From Desulfofundulus luciae (GTDB lineage: Bacteria > Bacillota > Desulfotomaculia > Desulfotomaculales > Desulfovirgulaceae), in assembly GCF_030813795.1 (NCBI RefSeq), contig NZ_JAUSUX010000023.1:1-43050 (forward strand): DNA of 43,050 bases, read 5' to 3'. The position numbers were made by a program, and so were the translations under genes. The notes beneath the pieces are model-generated. The model was given only the letters and a program-made list of their open reading frames with translations. It searched no databases and was not told the origin of the DNA. This document shows, piece by piece, positions 25,813 through 33,656 of the stretch (within the stretch, counting starts at the first letter, position 1; every line of letters starts with the position of its first letter).

Positions 25813-26988
25813 TTATGGTTCATTGCCCAGAATAACAATGCTTTGCGAAGAGAACAAACCGCCGTTACCGGTAACCACGGCATGGGATGCTCCCGGAACC
25901 TGGCGAGGTCCCGCCTCACCGCGGAGCTGGCGTACCGCCTCGTTGACGTGGAACATTCCACCCAGGTGGGCCTGGGACAGCAACCCGCCGTGGGTATTCA
26001 CGGGCAACTCGCCGCCCAGTTCAATGCGCCCTCCTTCCACAAAGGAACCTCCTTCACCGATTTCACAGAAACCCAGTCCCTCCAGCGACATGAGAACGGT
26101 AATGGTGAAGCAGTCATAAATCATGGCTACGTCAATGTCCTTGCGCTGGATGCCGGCCATGGCAAAGGCCTTATCCGCGGCCTTGCGGTAAGTCATCAGG
26201 AGTTCCCTCAAATTTGGAGCCTGGCTGATGTACTGGTGGGTGGATTCCTGAGCCACGCCCTTGATATATACGGGTTTATGTTTCATGTTGCGGGCCTTTT
26301 CTTCACTGGCCACAATAAAAGCCCCGCCGCCGTCGGTAACCAGGCAACAATCCAGCAAGTGCAGGGGTGAAGCAATCATGGGCGAATTCAGGACATCTTC
26401 AATGGTAATGGGTTCTTTCTTAAAAGCGTTGGGCATAAGGGCCGCATGCTTGCGCATGGCCACCGCAATGGCCGCCAGCTGCTCGCTCTTGGTACCAAAC
26501 TCGTGCATGTGACGCTGGGCAAAAAGAGCATAGCCCCCGGGTGTGAGCAAACCATAAGGGTACTCCAGCTCGATATGGGACATCTCCTTGATTAGAGCAA
26601 TCATACCCTCGCTGGTCAGACCGGTTAGGGTGTTGTCCCCCCGCACGCACAGAATCACGTCAGCCAGGCCGGCATGAATGGCCATGGCAGCCTGGGCCAG
26701 CATCCAGGCGGCAGTGGAACCGCCAATGGCCATAGAGGTGTAGTAAAACTGGGGTGCAATGCCAAAATATTCGGCAAAGGTGGTGCAATGCATAAATGTC
26801 TGGTCCACGAAGGAAAAGGCGGTAATCACCCCGTTTATGTCTTCTTTACGAATGCCTGCATCTTCAATGGCCAGTTTGGCAGCTTCGGAGTGAAACTGCA
26901 GGGAACTCTTCCCAGGGACTTTCCCCTGTTCCGTTTCGCCTATGCCCACAAGGCATGCTCTTCTTTTTTTCAGGAAATCGCGATCCAT
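25813..26988 (-). CDS. Thiolase-superfamily (SCPx/Ltp2-like) enzyme lacking the nucleophilic Cys
   Basis: A 391-residue thiolase-fold lipid-transfer-type enzyme. The C-terminal block NTHGGLLSQAHLGGMFHVNE and RQLRGEAG is typical of SCPx/Ltp proteins. The segment where thiolases carry the nucleophilic Cys reads SMAIGGSTAAWML (about residues 85-97) with no Cys. That points to a retro-aldol or condensing role, as in Ltp2-DUF35 complexes, and the adjacent DUF35 gene fits. ATG 26988 is preferred: GAGGAG lies 7 bases before it, while the first in-frame ATG at 27024 has no ribosome site. The 35-base shared element lies about 60 bases upstream, so this is the operon's first gene. Confidence 0.82.
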   Translation of the reverse strand: MDRDFLKKRRACLVGIGETEQGKVPGKSSLQFHSEAAKLAIEDAGIRKEDINGVITAFSFVDQTFMHCTTFAEYFGIAPQFYYTSMAIGGSTAAWMLAQAAMAIHAGLADVILCVRGDNTLTGLTSEGMIALIKEMSHIELEYPYGLLTPGGYALFAQRHMHEFGTKSEQLAAIAVAMRKHAALMPNAFKKEPITIEDVLNSPMIASPLHLLDCCLVTDGGGAFIVASEEKARNMKHKPVYIKGVAQESTHQYISQAPNLRELLMTYRKAADKAFAMAGIQRKDIDVAMIYDCFTITVLMSLEGLGFCEIGEGGSFVEGGRIELGGELPVNTHGGLLSQAHLGGMFHVNEAVRQLRGEAGPRQVPGASHAVVTGNGGLFSSQSIVILGNEP

Positions 26989-27048
26989 GTCCATACTCCT
27001 CTGCTTTACCCCCTTATATTTCATTTTTAACCTGAGTATAGCCCGTTG

Positions 27049-27083
27049 GTAGCACCAGCGGTGTTTTGGCCGGTGAACGGTGA
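27049..27083 (-). promoter_or_regulatory. Shared operator-like element upstream of the acyl-CoA operon
   Basis: On the plus strand it reads GTAGCAC, four bases, GGTGTT, six bases, GGTGAACGGTGA. It matches the element at 15493-15527 block for block with the same spacing. It lies about 60 bases before the operon's first start codon. TATACT on the minus strand, just after the element, could be a -10 box, but no clear -35 is seen. Confidence 0.55.
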
Positions 27084-27163
27084 CTTTTTTTCGGCCAGAT
27101 GTATCAAAATCAGGGCTAACGGTTCCACCCCTAAAAACTATCTTGTAAGGTTCAAATTAAAAA

Positions 27164-27189
27164 GGCAGGCCCTCTTACCTTAGCCTGCC
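27164..27189 (-). terminator. Intrinsic terminator of the DUF2148/TRAP operon
   Basis: GGCAGGC and GCCTGCC pair around a 12-base loop. TTTTTAATTT follows on the minus strand, 24 bases after the DctM stop. The plus strand also has a T-rich flank, but no plus-strand gene precedes it. Confidence 0.85.
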
Positions 27190-27212
27190 CGTTTTATTCT
27201 CAGTTTTTATTC

Positions 27213-28505
27213 TCAGTACTGCACCAGTTTAAGGGGCCATAAGACAAAGCTAGGCGGTAATATGCTGATAATAAACAACACCACCCAGGAAACTAGCAAG
27301 AATGGCACTATTTCCCTTCCCAGCCACTCGAACCGTACCCTGGTGATGGTGGATACCACAAACAATACTCCTCCCACCATGGGAGTAAGGAGACCCAAAA
27401 GTGAGTTCAGGCAAACCACCAGCCCAAAATGTACCGGATCCAGGCCATACATCAACGCCAGGGGAGCCAGAACGGGCATCATCATCAATATAAGGGGAAT
27501 TGGCTCCAGGAAAAAACCCATGACCAGCAAAAGTACGTTTATGCATAACAGGAAAACCAAAGGGTTCTTAATGTATTCCTGCAAAAAATTACCTATTATT
27601 TGTGGAATGTTTTCGTACGTTAAAAAATAGCCAACTATACTGGAAGCGGCTATAATGATCATTACCGCTCCTGTATTGCGGGCTGCCACCAGGAAAGCGT
27701 CCAGCAAATCACGCCAGTACATGCGCCGGTAGATAAAAAGACCACTGACCAGGCTGAGAAAGGCTGCCGCCGCACCGGTTTCCGTTGCCGTAAACCACCC
27801 ACTCAAAAGCCCGCCCAAGATAAGAAGGGGGATTAGTAAAACAGGCAGGGCCCGGATAAAACTCCGCAAAAGCCCGGTCCACCCTCCTCCAGGGCTAATA
27901 CGGCCGATATTCGGGTCGCTGCGAACTTTTAAGAAAACCACTGTGATATGGCCAAGCATTACCAGCAAACCAACGGTATAGCCGCCCAGGAAGAGCTTTT
28001 CAATGGAAGTGTTGGTAATTGCCCCGTACATAATGTACAGCATGCTGGGCGGAACAATGGCCCCTTTTACCGAAGCGGCAGCAATAATGGCACTGGCCGT
28101 ACCCGGTGAAAAGCCTTCCTGGCGCAAAAGGGGATAGAGAACGCGGCTCACCGCAGCCGCTTCAGCGTTGGAAGAACCAGCTATCCCCGAAAGCAGGTAG
28201 GTTGCTACCTGAGTGGCATAAGCCACACCCCCCCGCCAGCGCCCGATCACCCTGTTGGTCAGGGCAAAAAGTTCTTCCACCAGACCGCACCGGGCCATCA
28301 GTTCCCCCGTAAGAATAAAAAGGGGGATGGCCATCATTTCCCAGGTACTCAGCGAGGTATTAAAAATCTGGGTGATGGTAAACAACATTTTCCATTGCTG
28401 GGTAAGAACTATGTAGGTAAAGCCGGTGACAATAAATACAAAAGCTACTTCAAGTCCCAAAAAAATGGTAACAAAAAAGACAAGCAGAGAAATCACCACT
28501 GCCAT
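27213..28505 (-). CDS. dctM: TRAP transporter large permease (DctM), orphan
   Basis: A 430-residue membrane protein with about 12 helices. Family marks are WEMMAIPLFILTGELM, LLSGIAGSSNAEAAAVSRVL, KGAIVPPSMLYIMYG and FTATETGAAAAFLS. DctM is the sodium-coupled channel subunit of a three-part importer for carboxylates and related solutes. No small permease (DctQ) or binding protein (DctP) gene lies beside it. The only related piece in the window is the decayed dctP at 4171-4470. It is the last gene of the operon that starts with two DUF2148 genes, ending at a good terminator. It may use partners encoded elsewhere. Confidence 0.92.
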   Translation of the reverse strand: MAVVISLLVFFVTIFLGLEVAFVFIVTGFTYIVLTQQWKMLFTITQIFNTSLSTWEMMAIPLFILTGELMARCGLVEELFALTNRVIGRWRGGVAYATQVATYLLSGIAGSSNAEAAAVSRVLYPLLRQEGFSPGTASAIIAAASVKGAIVPPSMLYIMYGAITNTSIEKLFLGGYTVGLLVMLGHITVVFLKVRSDPNIGRISPGGGWTGLLRSFIRALPVLLIPLLILGGLLSGWFTATETGAAAAFLSLVSGLFIYRRMYWRDLLDAFLVAARNTGAVMIIIAASSIVGYFLTYENIPQIIGNFLQEYIKNPLVFLLCINVLLLVMGFFLEPIPLILMMMPVLAPLALMYGLDPVHFGLVVCLNSLLGLLTPMVGGVLFVVSTITRVRFEWLGREIVPFLLVSWVVLFIISILPPSFVLWPLKLVQY

Positions 28506-28546
28506 GTCTTACCCCCACCCCCCTTATTAGAATTGGTATAAGCAGG

Positions 28547-29557
28547 CTAGCCAACTACAATAACCACGCTCCCCTTCACGGCAGGCAGATAGGCAGGGAA
28601 GCGACCGTGGTTTTCGTAGACAGCGCGGCAAAACTCCTTGACCCGGCGAATTTTTCCGGAAGAAGGGTATGGAATTTCCGCCATTACTTTCTCCGGGTGC
28701 TTGTAAGGCAAAACCGGAAGGTTTTTGCGCGTGCCCCATTTGGCTTCCAGGAATGCTTCTATAGCCTCATCCATGGATGGATAATAGGGGACGGTATAAA
28801 GATGAATAAGGCAGCCGGGCGTCAGGTAATCCAGCACCATTTCCTGGAGGGGATTTCCCTCGGCCAACTGCAGGCCCATCCACTCTAATCCAAGCCTCTG
28901 TACCGTTTTGGCCACGTTGACCATCATAAACCCCTGCTCCACTACCAGCAGGCTTAAAACCCTCTGCTCCAATTCATAAAGAGAAAAATTAAAGGAGTCT
29001 TCCTCCAGTTGTGGGGTAAGTAAAGGCAACTCTTCAACGCCTCTGGCCGTGGTATCTACCAGTCGAAAGGGATAGCCTCTAGCAGCATAGATAAAGAGCA
29101 GGTTAAGATACTCTATTGTAATGTTGGTAAACGGTATGAGAAAAAGTCTTTCACAGGAGAACAGTTCCCTTTCTTCCGGTTCGCCTACGAGATTAGCAAC
29201 CAGCTCCCTGGTCGCTGTGGGACCCGGATGGTAAAAAGGCCCCTTTTCCGGCTCGCCCTGGGGGGTGAGAGAAGGTAAACGTCCCTGCAACACAAACCAG
29301 GACCGCTCTCCCTGAACCACCAGGAGATCCGTGCTCACGCCGCCACAGGAGGAAGGCCAGGTCCGGCCTTCCCACTGAATCATCCAGGTAAGCCCTTCCC
29401 GCGGCGGCAGATCTCCCAACGCCCGGCCGCTGAGACCGGTTGCCGCCCACACCAAAGATCTTACTTCATCTTTCTGCAACCGGCGCCCTCGAAGAACACC
29501 CACTCCTGAACCCCACCACCGCATTACGACAGATGACCGGCCGGCCACCGGAGGCAT
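28547..29557 (-). CDS. Nitroreductase-like protein, paralogue 2 (shorter, diverged)
   Basis: A 336-residue homologue of the proteins at 21729-23009 and 29953-31287. Shared blocks are VRSLVWAATGLSG, LGDLPPREGLTWM, GRTWPSSC, LFLIPFTNITIEYLNLLFI, VPYYPSMDEAIEAFLEAKW and ENHGRFPAYLP. It has lost the N-terminal RRSRRFG cofactor region and the C-terminal FYD-YPPG-YTDLH block, so it may not bind flavin and may be a structural partner of paralogue 3. The start ATG lies 2 bases after the upstream stop, so translation is coupled. It is not obviously a pseudogene, as its frame is intact. Confidence 0.7.
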   Translation of the reverse strand: MPPVAGRSSVVMRWWGSGVGVLRGRRLQKDEVRSLVWAATGLSGRALGDLPPREGLTWMIQWEGRTWPSSCGGVSTDLLVVQGERSWFVLQGRLPSLTPQGEPEKGPFYHPGPTATRELVANLVGEPEERELFSCERLFLIPFTNITIEYLNLLFIYAARGYPFRLVDTTARGVEELPLLTPQLEEDSFNFSLYELEQRVLSLLVVEQGFMMVNVAKTVQRLGLEWMGLQLAEGNPLQEMVLDYLTPGCLIHLYTVPYYPSMDEAIEAFLEAKWGTRKNLPVLPYKHPEKVMAEIPYPSSGKIRRVKEFCRAVYENHGRFPAYLPAVKGSVVIVVG

Positions 29558-29559
29558 GG

Positions 29560-29883
29560 TTACCCACCCACACTTCTCTTTCGCCCTTTAGGTCTAGGAA
29601 CAATTAAGGGGGGAGCGGGTTGTTTTTCCTGGGGTTCCGGTCTCCTGTGCAGGATTACATTGCAGCGGTTGCAGGGGAGTTTGTCAAACACTTCGCGGAT
29701 AAGGTCCTCATCAATACCCAGTAGTTCTGCAATATCTTCTACACCGAAGTTGTAACGGCACTTCAACCATTTCACGGCCAGCTTCAGGTCCTGATACTGA
29801 GTCGGTGAAAGGGGTTCCTCCAGGTTAATATACCCGTCCTTGGCAGTCCGTTTGTTTACAAACATTTCCCGGTCTACACACAC
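29560..29883 (-). CDS. Small helical protein with C-terminal CxxC, possible DNA- or metal-binding
   Basis: About 107 residues; the function is not recognised. The middle (LKLAVKWLKCRYNFGVEDIA and then ELLGIDEDLIREVF) looks like a helix-turn-helix or sigma-region-4-like fold. A LPCNRCNVI motif and a basic, proline-rich tail follow. The start is uncertain: GTG 29883 (GGGGG ten bases upstream), ATG 29865 and ATG 29946 are all open. The N-terminus from GTG, VCVDREMFV, echoes VCVEREKSG of the hydrolase at 19945-20850. It lies between paralogues 3 and 2 with almost no spacing. Confidence 0.55.
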   Translation of the reverse strand: MCVDREMFVNKRTAKDGYINLEEPLSPTQYQDLKLAVKWLKCRYNFGVEDIAELLGIDEDLIREVFDKLPCNRCNVILHRRPEPQEKQPAPPLIVPRPKGRKRSVGG

Positions 29884-29952
29884 AGGAAAACTACCCCCTC
29901 TTCTTCCTCCTCCCCACTTCCCAGGCTTACACATACTCACCACCATAAAAAT

Positions 29953-31287
29953 CTAGTAATCCTTGAAAGGGTTCTCCAGTTCCGGATGCCAAAGGGTGAA
30001 ATGCTGGCGATGGAGATCGGTATAACTGCCCGGAGGGTAATATTTATCGTAAAACTCCAGCTCCAGGTGATGGGCCTGGGCCGTCAGCCTCGAGTACATG
30101 GGATCCACAAAAGCAGGAAAACGGCCGTAAGTCTCGTAAATGTAGTTGCATACCGATTTAACCACTTCCACCCGTTCGGGCGTCACTTTTTTCATTTCTC
30201 CCCTCACATCATCGGGCGCCAGATAACACATAGCCGCCCCGGCACGCTGGTTTTTGTGCTCGAGAAAAGCATCCACCGCTTCATCCATACTTTTGTAATA
30301 GGGGGGACAGTAGGCCTGGTAAAGACCGTCAATTCCTACCGGAATGGATTGGGGAGGATCAGTCAGGCCTTTTTTAGGTGTAATAAAACGAAAGCCCAGC
30401 CCCTTGTATGGAGGCACCCCACCCAGGAGGAAGCGGGCTACAAACCCGGTAAAGGTCCAGCCCCCCAGTCCCATGGCCTGCAGGGCTAGATTTATATTCT
30501 GGCACATAAAGGCCTGCTCCACTACCAGCATGGTCAATACGCGCATTTCTAATTCAAACAGGGAAAGAACCAGGTCCCGGCGGACCAGCCCTTTCTTCAA
30601 GGCTTCTTCCATTCCGGCCGGCCGCCCCCCGTGGAGTTCATCCACGATTAAGAATCCGTACCGGCTGCTGGTAAAGAGAAACAACAGGTTAATATATTCG
30701 ATGGTCACACTGGTTACCGGAATAAATAAGGTGGTACCGGGTTTATTGGTATTCCAGGCATTAAAGTCAAAGAGTCCCGGCATGCCTTTGGGCAGATCCG
30801 CCCTGCCGTCATAAAGCTTCACCCGGCACCTGTCCACCACTTCGAGGATTTTTTCCACCTTTTCTTCAGGTGACATGCCTTCCTTAAAGAGCAAAGCAAC
30901 TTTTTCCTCGGGATACAAATCCCGTATTTTGACCATATAGGTACCCCGGTCGTTGGTATAAAAAAGCTCCGTACCCTGATTGTTGCAGGAGGAAGGCCAC
31001 GTCCTCCCCGTTGACTGGACCAGAAGGCCCAGGCCCACCCTGGGAGGCAGGTCGCCCAGCTGGCTTCCCGTCAGGCCTGTGGCTGCCCAAATGAGCAGGG
31101 CTTCCTCTATTTCACTTAAAGGAACGGGTTCTCTGGGAGAAGAAAACCCCAGGGCCTCCGATTCAAGAGTCATACCCAACCCAAAGCGCCTGGAACGGCG
31201 GTCACCTATGGCCTTGTAAAGAGGGTACTCCAATGCCCGGTAAGCACCTTCGGGTATCTTGCCTCCGCTACTATGGTACTCCTTCAT
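29953..31287 (-). CDS. Nitroreductase-like protein, paralogue 3
   Basis: A 444-residue homologue of the protein at 21729-23009, with the same order of blocks: AIGDRRSRRFGLGM, PVPLSEIEEALLIWAATG, TELFYTNDRGTYMVKIRDLY, NKPGTTLFIPVTSVTIEY, CPPYYKSMDEAVDAFLE, and a C-terminal FYDKYYPPGSYTDLHRQH. It differs by a GRTWPSSCNN segment that paralogue 2 partly shares. The Arg-rich N-terminus fits FMN binding in the nitroreductase superfamily, but the second half has no known function. ATG 31287 follows AAGGGGG. It lies 81 bases after the second DUF2148 gene and probably uses ferredoxin-type reductant from that pair (inference). Confidence 0.7.
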   Translation of the reverse strand: MKEYHSSGGKIPEGAYRALEYPLYKAIGDRRSRRFGLGMTLESEALGFSSPREPVPLSEIEEALLIWAATGLTGSQLGDLPPRVGLGLLVQSTGRTWPSSCNNQGTELFYTNDRGTYMVKIRDLYPEEKVALLFKEGMSPEEKVEKILEVVDRCRVKLYDGRADLPKGMPGLFDFNAWNTNKPGTTLFIPVTSVTIEYINLLFLFTSSRYGFLIVDELHGGRPAGMEEALKKGLVRRDLVLSLFELEMRVLTMLVVEQAFMCQNINLALQAMGLGGWTFTGFVARFLLGGVPPYKGLGFRFITPKKGLTDPPQSIPVGIDGLYQAYCPPYYKSMDEAVDAFLEHKNQRAGAAMCYLAPDDVRGEMKKVTPERVEVVKSVCNYIYETYGRFPAFVDPMYSRLTAQAHHLELEFYDKYYPPGSYTDLHRQHFTLWHPELENPFKDY

Positions 31288-31368
31288 CCCCTCGCCCCCT
31301 TAATCCCTTATATGGTGGGGGGAGAGGTAATAGCTACCTCCACCCCCGACTTCCACTGGATTCTCCCT

Positions 31369-32250
31369 TTATTTGCCGCCCTGCTGCCGGCGCTCCTGCA
31401 CCTTCTGCCTGATCTGAGCCGTAACCTCGGCAAACTTGGCCCCGGCCGCCTTGCGCTTATTTTCGTATTCTTCGTCATAAACGTGTGCACAGTAAATTCC
31501 CTTAGCCTGCCAGGCGGGATCTGTCTTGGTTAAGGGCCGCCCGCGGCCGTTAAAGCCGGCAAAGTGGGTGGGGAAGCAACGCCACAGATCGCCGTAGATA
31601 TCTTCCAGGCTAAAGGTTCCCTTCATGGTTGGCCTGTTGTACCACTCGTCCCAGGTACCCAGGCGCCACGGCCCTACGGAAATGCCCAGGGCCTGCATGC
31701 AACCGTCGAGATAACCGCAGGCCACGGCCATGGAACCAAAGGAGGTGTGGATGCGGGTGGGTACTCCCATTTCATACACCGCCGCCGCTGCGGTCACCAC
31801 GGCAATGCCGAAATCCTGCAAGAGCCACATGCAGCATGGGCCACCTTGAGCCGTACCCCGCCCCCGGGTGGGACCTTCCCGGACTTCCCTGGCGTGTTTA
31901 TTGAACTCCCCGCAGGTGGCAAAACCGCAGGCACCGCAATTCCACCCCAGGTGAGAACGGGTGGCATCGGTCCCCATTACCAGGATGGCCATGGGCTCGT
32001 CGTTTTTGATCACCTCATCTAATCCCTTCCAGTCACCGTACATATACATGTTCAGGCGACCGTCATCCCCGCACAACGGTAAAATGGCATCCCGGATATT
32101 GGCGATATCTTCTCCGGTTAGAATGACGCTCTTTATATTGGAGGGTCCTCCGCAAATGCGCTGGGCACCCTCACCGGCAGCAGCAGCCAGCCGGGCAATG
32201 TCCACCAGAATTTTCTCCTTTTCCGCTTTGGTCAGCTCCAGTATGGCCAT
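31369..32250 (-). CDS. DUF2148 ferredoxin-domain protein (second copy)
   Basis: A 293-residue protein. The DUF2148 cluster motif is WNCGACGFATCGEFNKH, which probably binds an iron-sulfur cluster. Before it come EGAQRICGGPSNIKSVILTG and MAILVMGTDATRSHLG. Additional Cys are spread through TAQGGPCCMWLLQDFG and AVACGYLDGC. A charged helix ends the protein (about the last 25 residues). Such proteins occur in strict anaerobes; the function is unknown. The ATG follows GGGGAGGGC, 21 bases after the first DUF2148 gene, so the two probably form a heteromeric pair. Confidence 0.78.
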   Translation of the reverse strand: MAILELTKAEKEKILVDIARLAAAAGEGAQRICGGPSNIKSVILTGEDIANIRDAILPLCGDDGRLNMYMYGDWKGLDEVIKNDEPMAILVMGTDATRSHLGWNCGACGFATCGEFNKHAREVREGPTRGRGTAQGGPCCMWLLQDFGIAVVTAAAAVYEMGVPTRIHTSFGSMAVACGYLDGCMQALGISVGPWRLGTWDEWYNRPTMKGTFSLEDIYGDLWRCFPTHFAGFNGRGRPLTKTDPAWQAKGIYCAHVYDEEYENKRKAAGAKFAEVTAQIRQKVQERRQQGGK

Positions 32251-32271
32251 TCTTCAGCCCTCCCCGAAAAC

Positions 32272-33069
32272 TTATTCCTGCTCCGGCTCGAGTGCTCCCT
32301 GGCCGGACTTTTCAGGCGGATACCAGCTCCGCTGATCGTACCAGTAGACCATACGCGCCAAGATGTACTGCTTGCGCAGCGTGCTGTAGACCCGCTCCAG
32401 GTTTAGCACATGATAGTCGGGAAGGATATCCACGAAGGGGTTCTTGTTGCGGGCTGCCAGCAAGATCCCCACCACGAACTGGGACTTGGGACAGTAGCCC
32501 AGCTTCTGGGCAGCCACGCTGACACTGAATAAAGGCATGGCATCAATAAAGAGCCTGCGGGCCATGAGCAAAGCCGAACCCACCGCGTGGCCGTGATCCA
32601 GCACTTTAAAACCGCATAGAGGACCGTTAACCAGCTTGTTGGGATCCGGCTCTTCGTCCACCAGATCAATAAGTGCCCCGGCTTTGGTTACCCGCTTCGC
32701 ATACAGGTCGTAACACGAGGGCTTACCCGTACAAAGGCCGCAGCCGCTGTCCAGGGGATATTCGGCAGCCCGGTAGTTGCCAATTAATAGGACGGCATCG
32801 GCCTCGCGTACCATGACCGCTTCGGAAAAGAGCCGGTTGCGCCAGATCTTTGCCTTGCGCATCCGTCCCAGTTCCTCCACCTTGCGGGCCAGGACCTCCT
32901 GCTCTTCCTCCCCGTAAACGATTTCCACCTCCACCTGGTCAATGCCGCCTCCCCGGGGAGAAGTAATGGCTGCCGCGGCCATGAGCTTGGCCGCCTCCAC
33001 TACCACGTCTTTTCTGGCCAGATCCTGGGGAGAGTATTCTGGAAATTCCTTGAGATAGATGCGTGGCAT
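32272..33069 (-). CDS. DUF2148 ferredoxin-domain protein (first copy)
   Basis: A 265-residue protein. The N-terminal block AAAAITSPRGGGIDQVEVEI is the family hallmark, and LDSGCGLCTGKPSC is the cysteine cluster motif. Later parts are GFKVLDHGHAVGSALLMAR and LGYCPKSQFVVGILLAARN. ATG 33069 has TAAGGAGGTTAA upstream. It is the first gene of the operon that ends with DctM, with a purine-rich leader. The product probably carries a [4Fe-4S] cluster and passes electrons to the flavin-type proteins downstream (inference). Confidence 0.75.
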   Translation of the reverse strand: MPRIYLKEFPEYSPQDLARKDVVVEAAKLMAAAAITSPRGGGIDQVEVEIVYGEEEQEVLARKVEELGRMRKAKIWRNRLFSEAVMVREADAVLLIGNYRAAEYPLDSGCGLCTGKPSCYDLYAKRVTKAGALIDLVDEEPDPNKLVNGPLCGFKVLDHGHAVGSALLMARRLFIDAMPLFSVSVAAQKLGYCPKSQFVVGILLAARNKNPFVDILPDYHVLNLERVYSTLRKQYILARMVYWYDQRSWYPPEKSGQGALEPEQE

Positions 33070-33656
33070 GGGGTTAACCTCCTTACATGTTATTTAACTG
33101 TTAATATCGAATCTTGTTAATCATCGCAATTTTCTGCTAAAAACTTGTCTCCCTTCGCTGTACTCCTCTCACCCTGCCTCTCCTTTTCCTACCACCCCTT
33201 TCTTCTTTTCCCGCAGCCTCCCGGAAACTCCGCCCAACTACTTGCCACCCACGGATTGCTTTTACTTGTATCACAAACACAAAGAAACGGGCGCATCTAT
33301 TGGCCAAGCGTTTGTTTTTCTCCGCTAACGGTTAATAAATAAAAGTGGGCGGTAGCATTTTCGGAAAAAACATTCTCCTTTTCGCCACCAGCTTTGTCTG
33401 CCAGCCGTGTAAAATAAAACCAATCCGTTCGAAATCTCTGCTCTGTAATACCATACCACATTCAATCGTTTTATCACGGTATCTTATCCCTAATGGTGTA
33501 AAAATGGCGGTAAAAGGTGTTAAAGACACCCTTACCGGTAAAATTTCCGCAGCAACCCCAGCGGACAGCCATCGCCTTATATGCCCTGGTTCCACGGAAC
33601 AACCTGCCGGCCGGCGCCTTATTTTTTACCACAGGCCTTCCCCGCCTGAACCATAA
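33070..33656 (-). promoter_or_regulatory. 587-base intergenic region: leader and promoter zone of the DUF2148 operon
   Basis: There is no convincing gene. About 33153-33232 is almost pure pyrimidine on the plus strand, so the operon's mRNA would carry a purine-rich leader. AACGGTTA at 33325-33332 matches the repeat upstream of the chemoreceptor. GTTCCACGGAAC near 33590-33601 is a palindrome. An 87-codon minus-strand frame (33332-33595) starts with GTG and has no good ribosome site or recognised domain, so I leave it uncalled. Confidence 0.4.

Noticed and set aside
33100-33145. Minus-strand TAGCA-N5-TTGC near 33120-33132 as a sigma-54 promoter of the DUF2148 operon
   Set aside because: Spacing is one base short and the -24 GG is absent.
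33332-33595. 87-codon minus-strand frame as a gene
   Set aside because: Weak ribosome site, no recognisable domain, and it overlaps a probable regulatory region; kept only as a remark.
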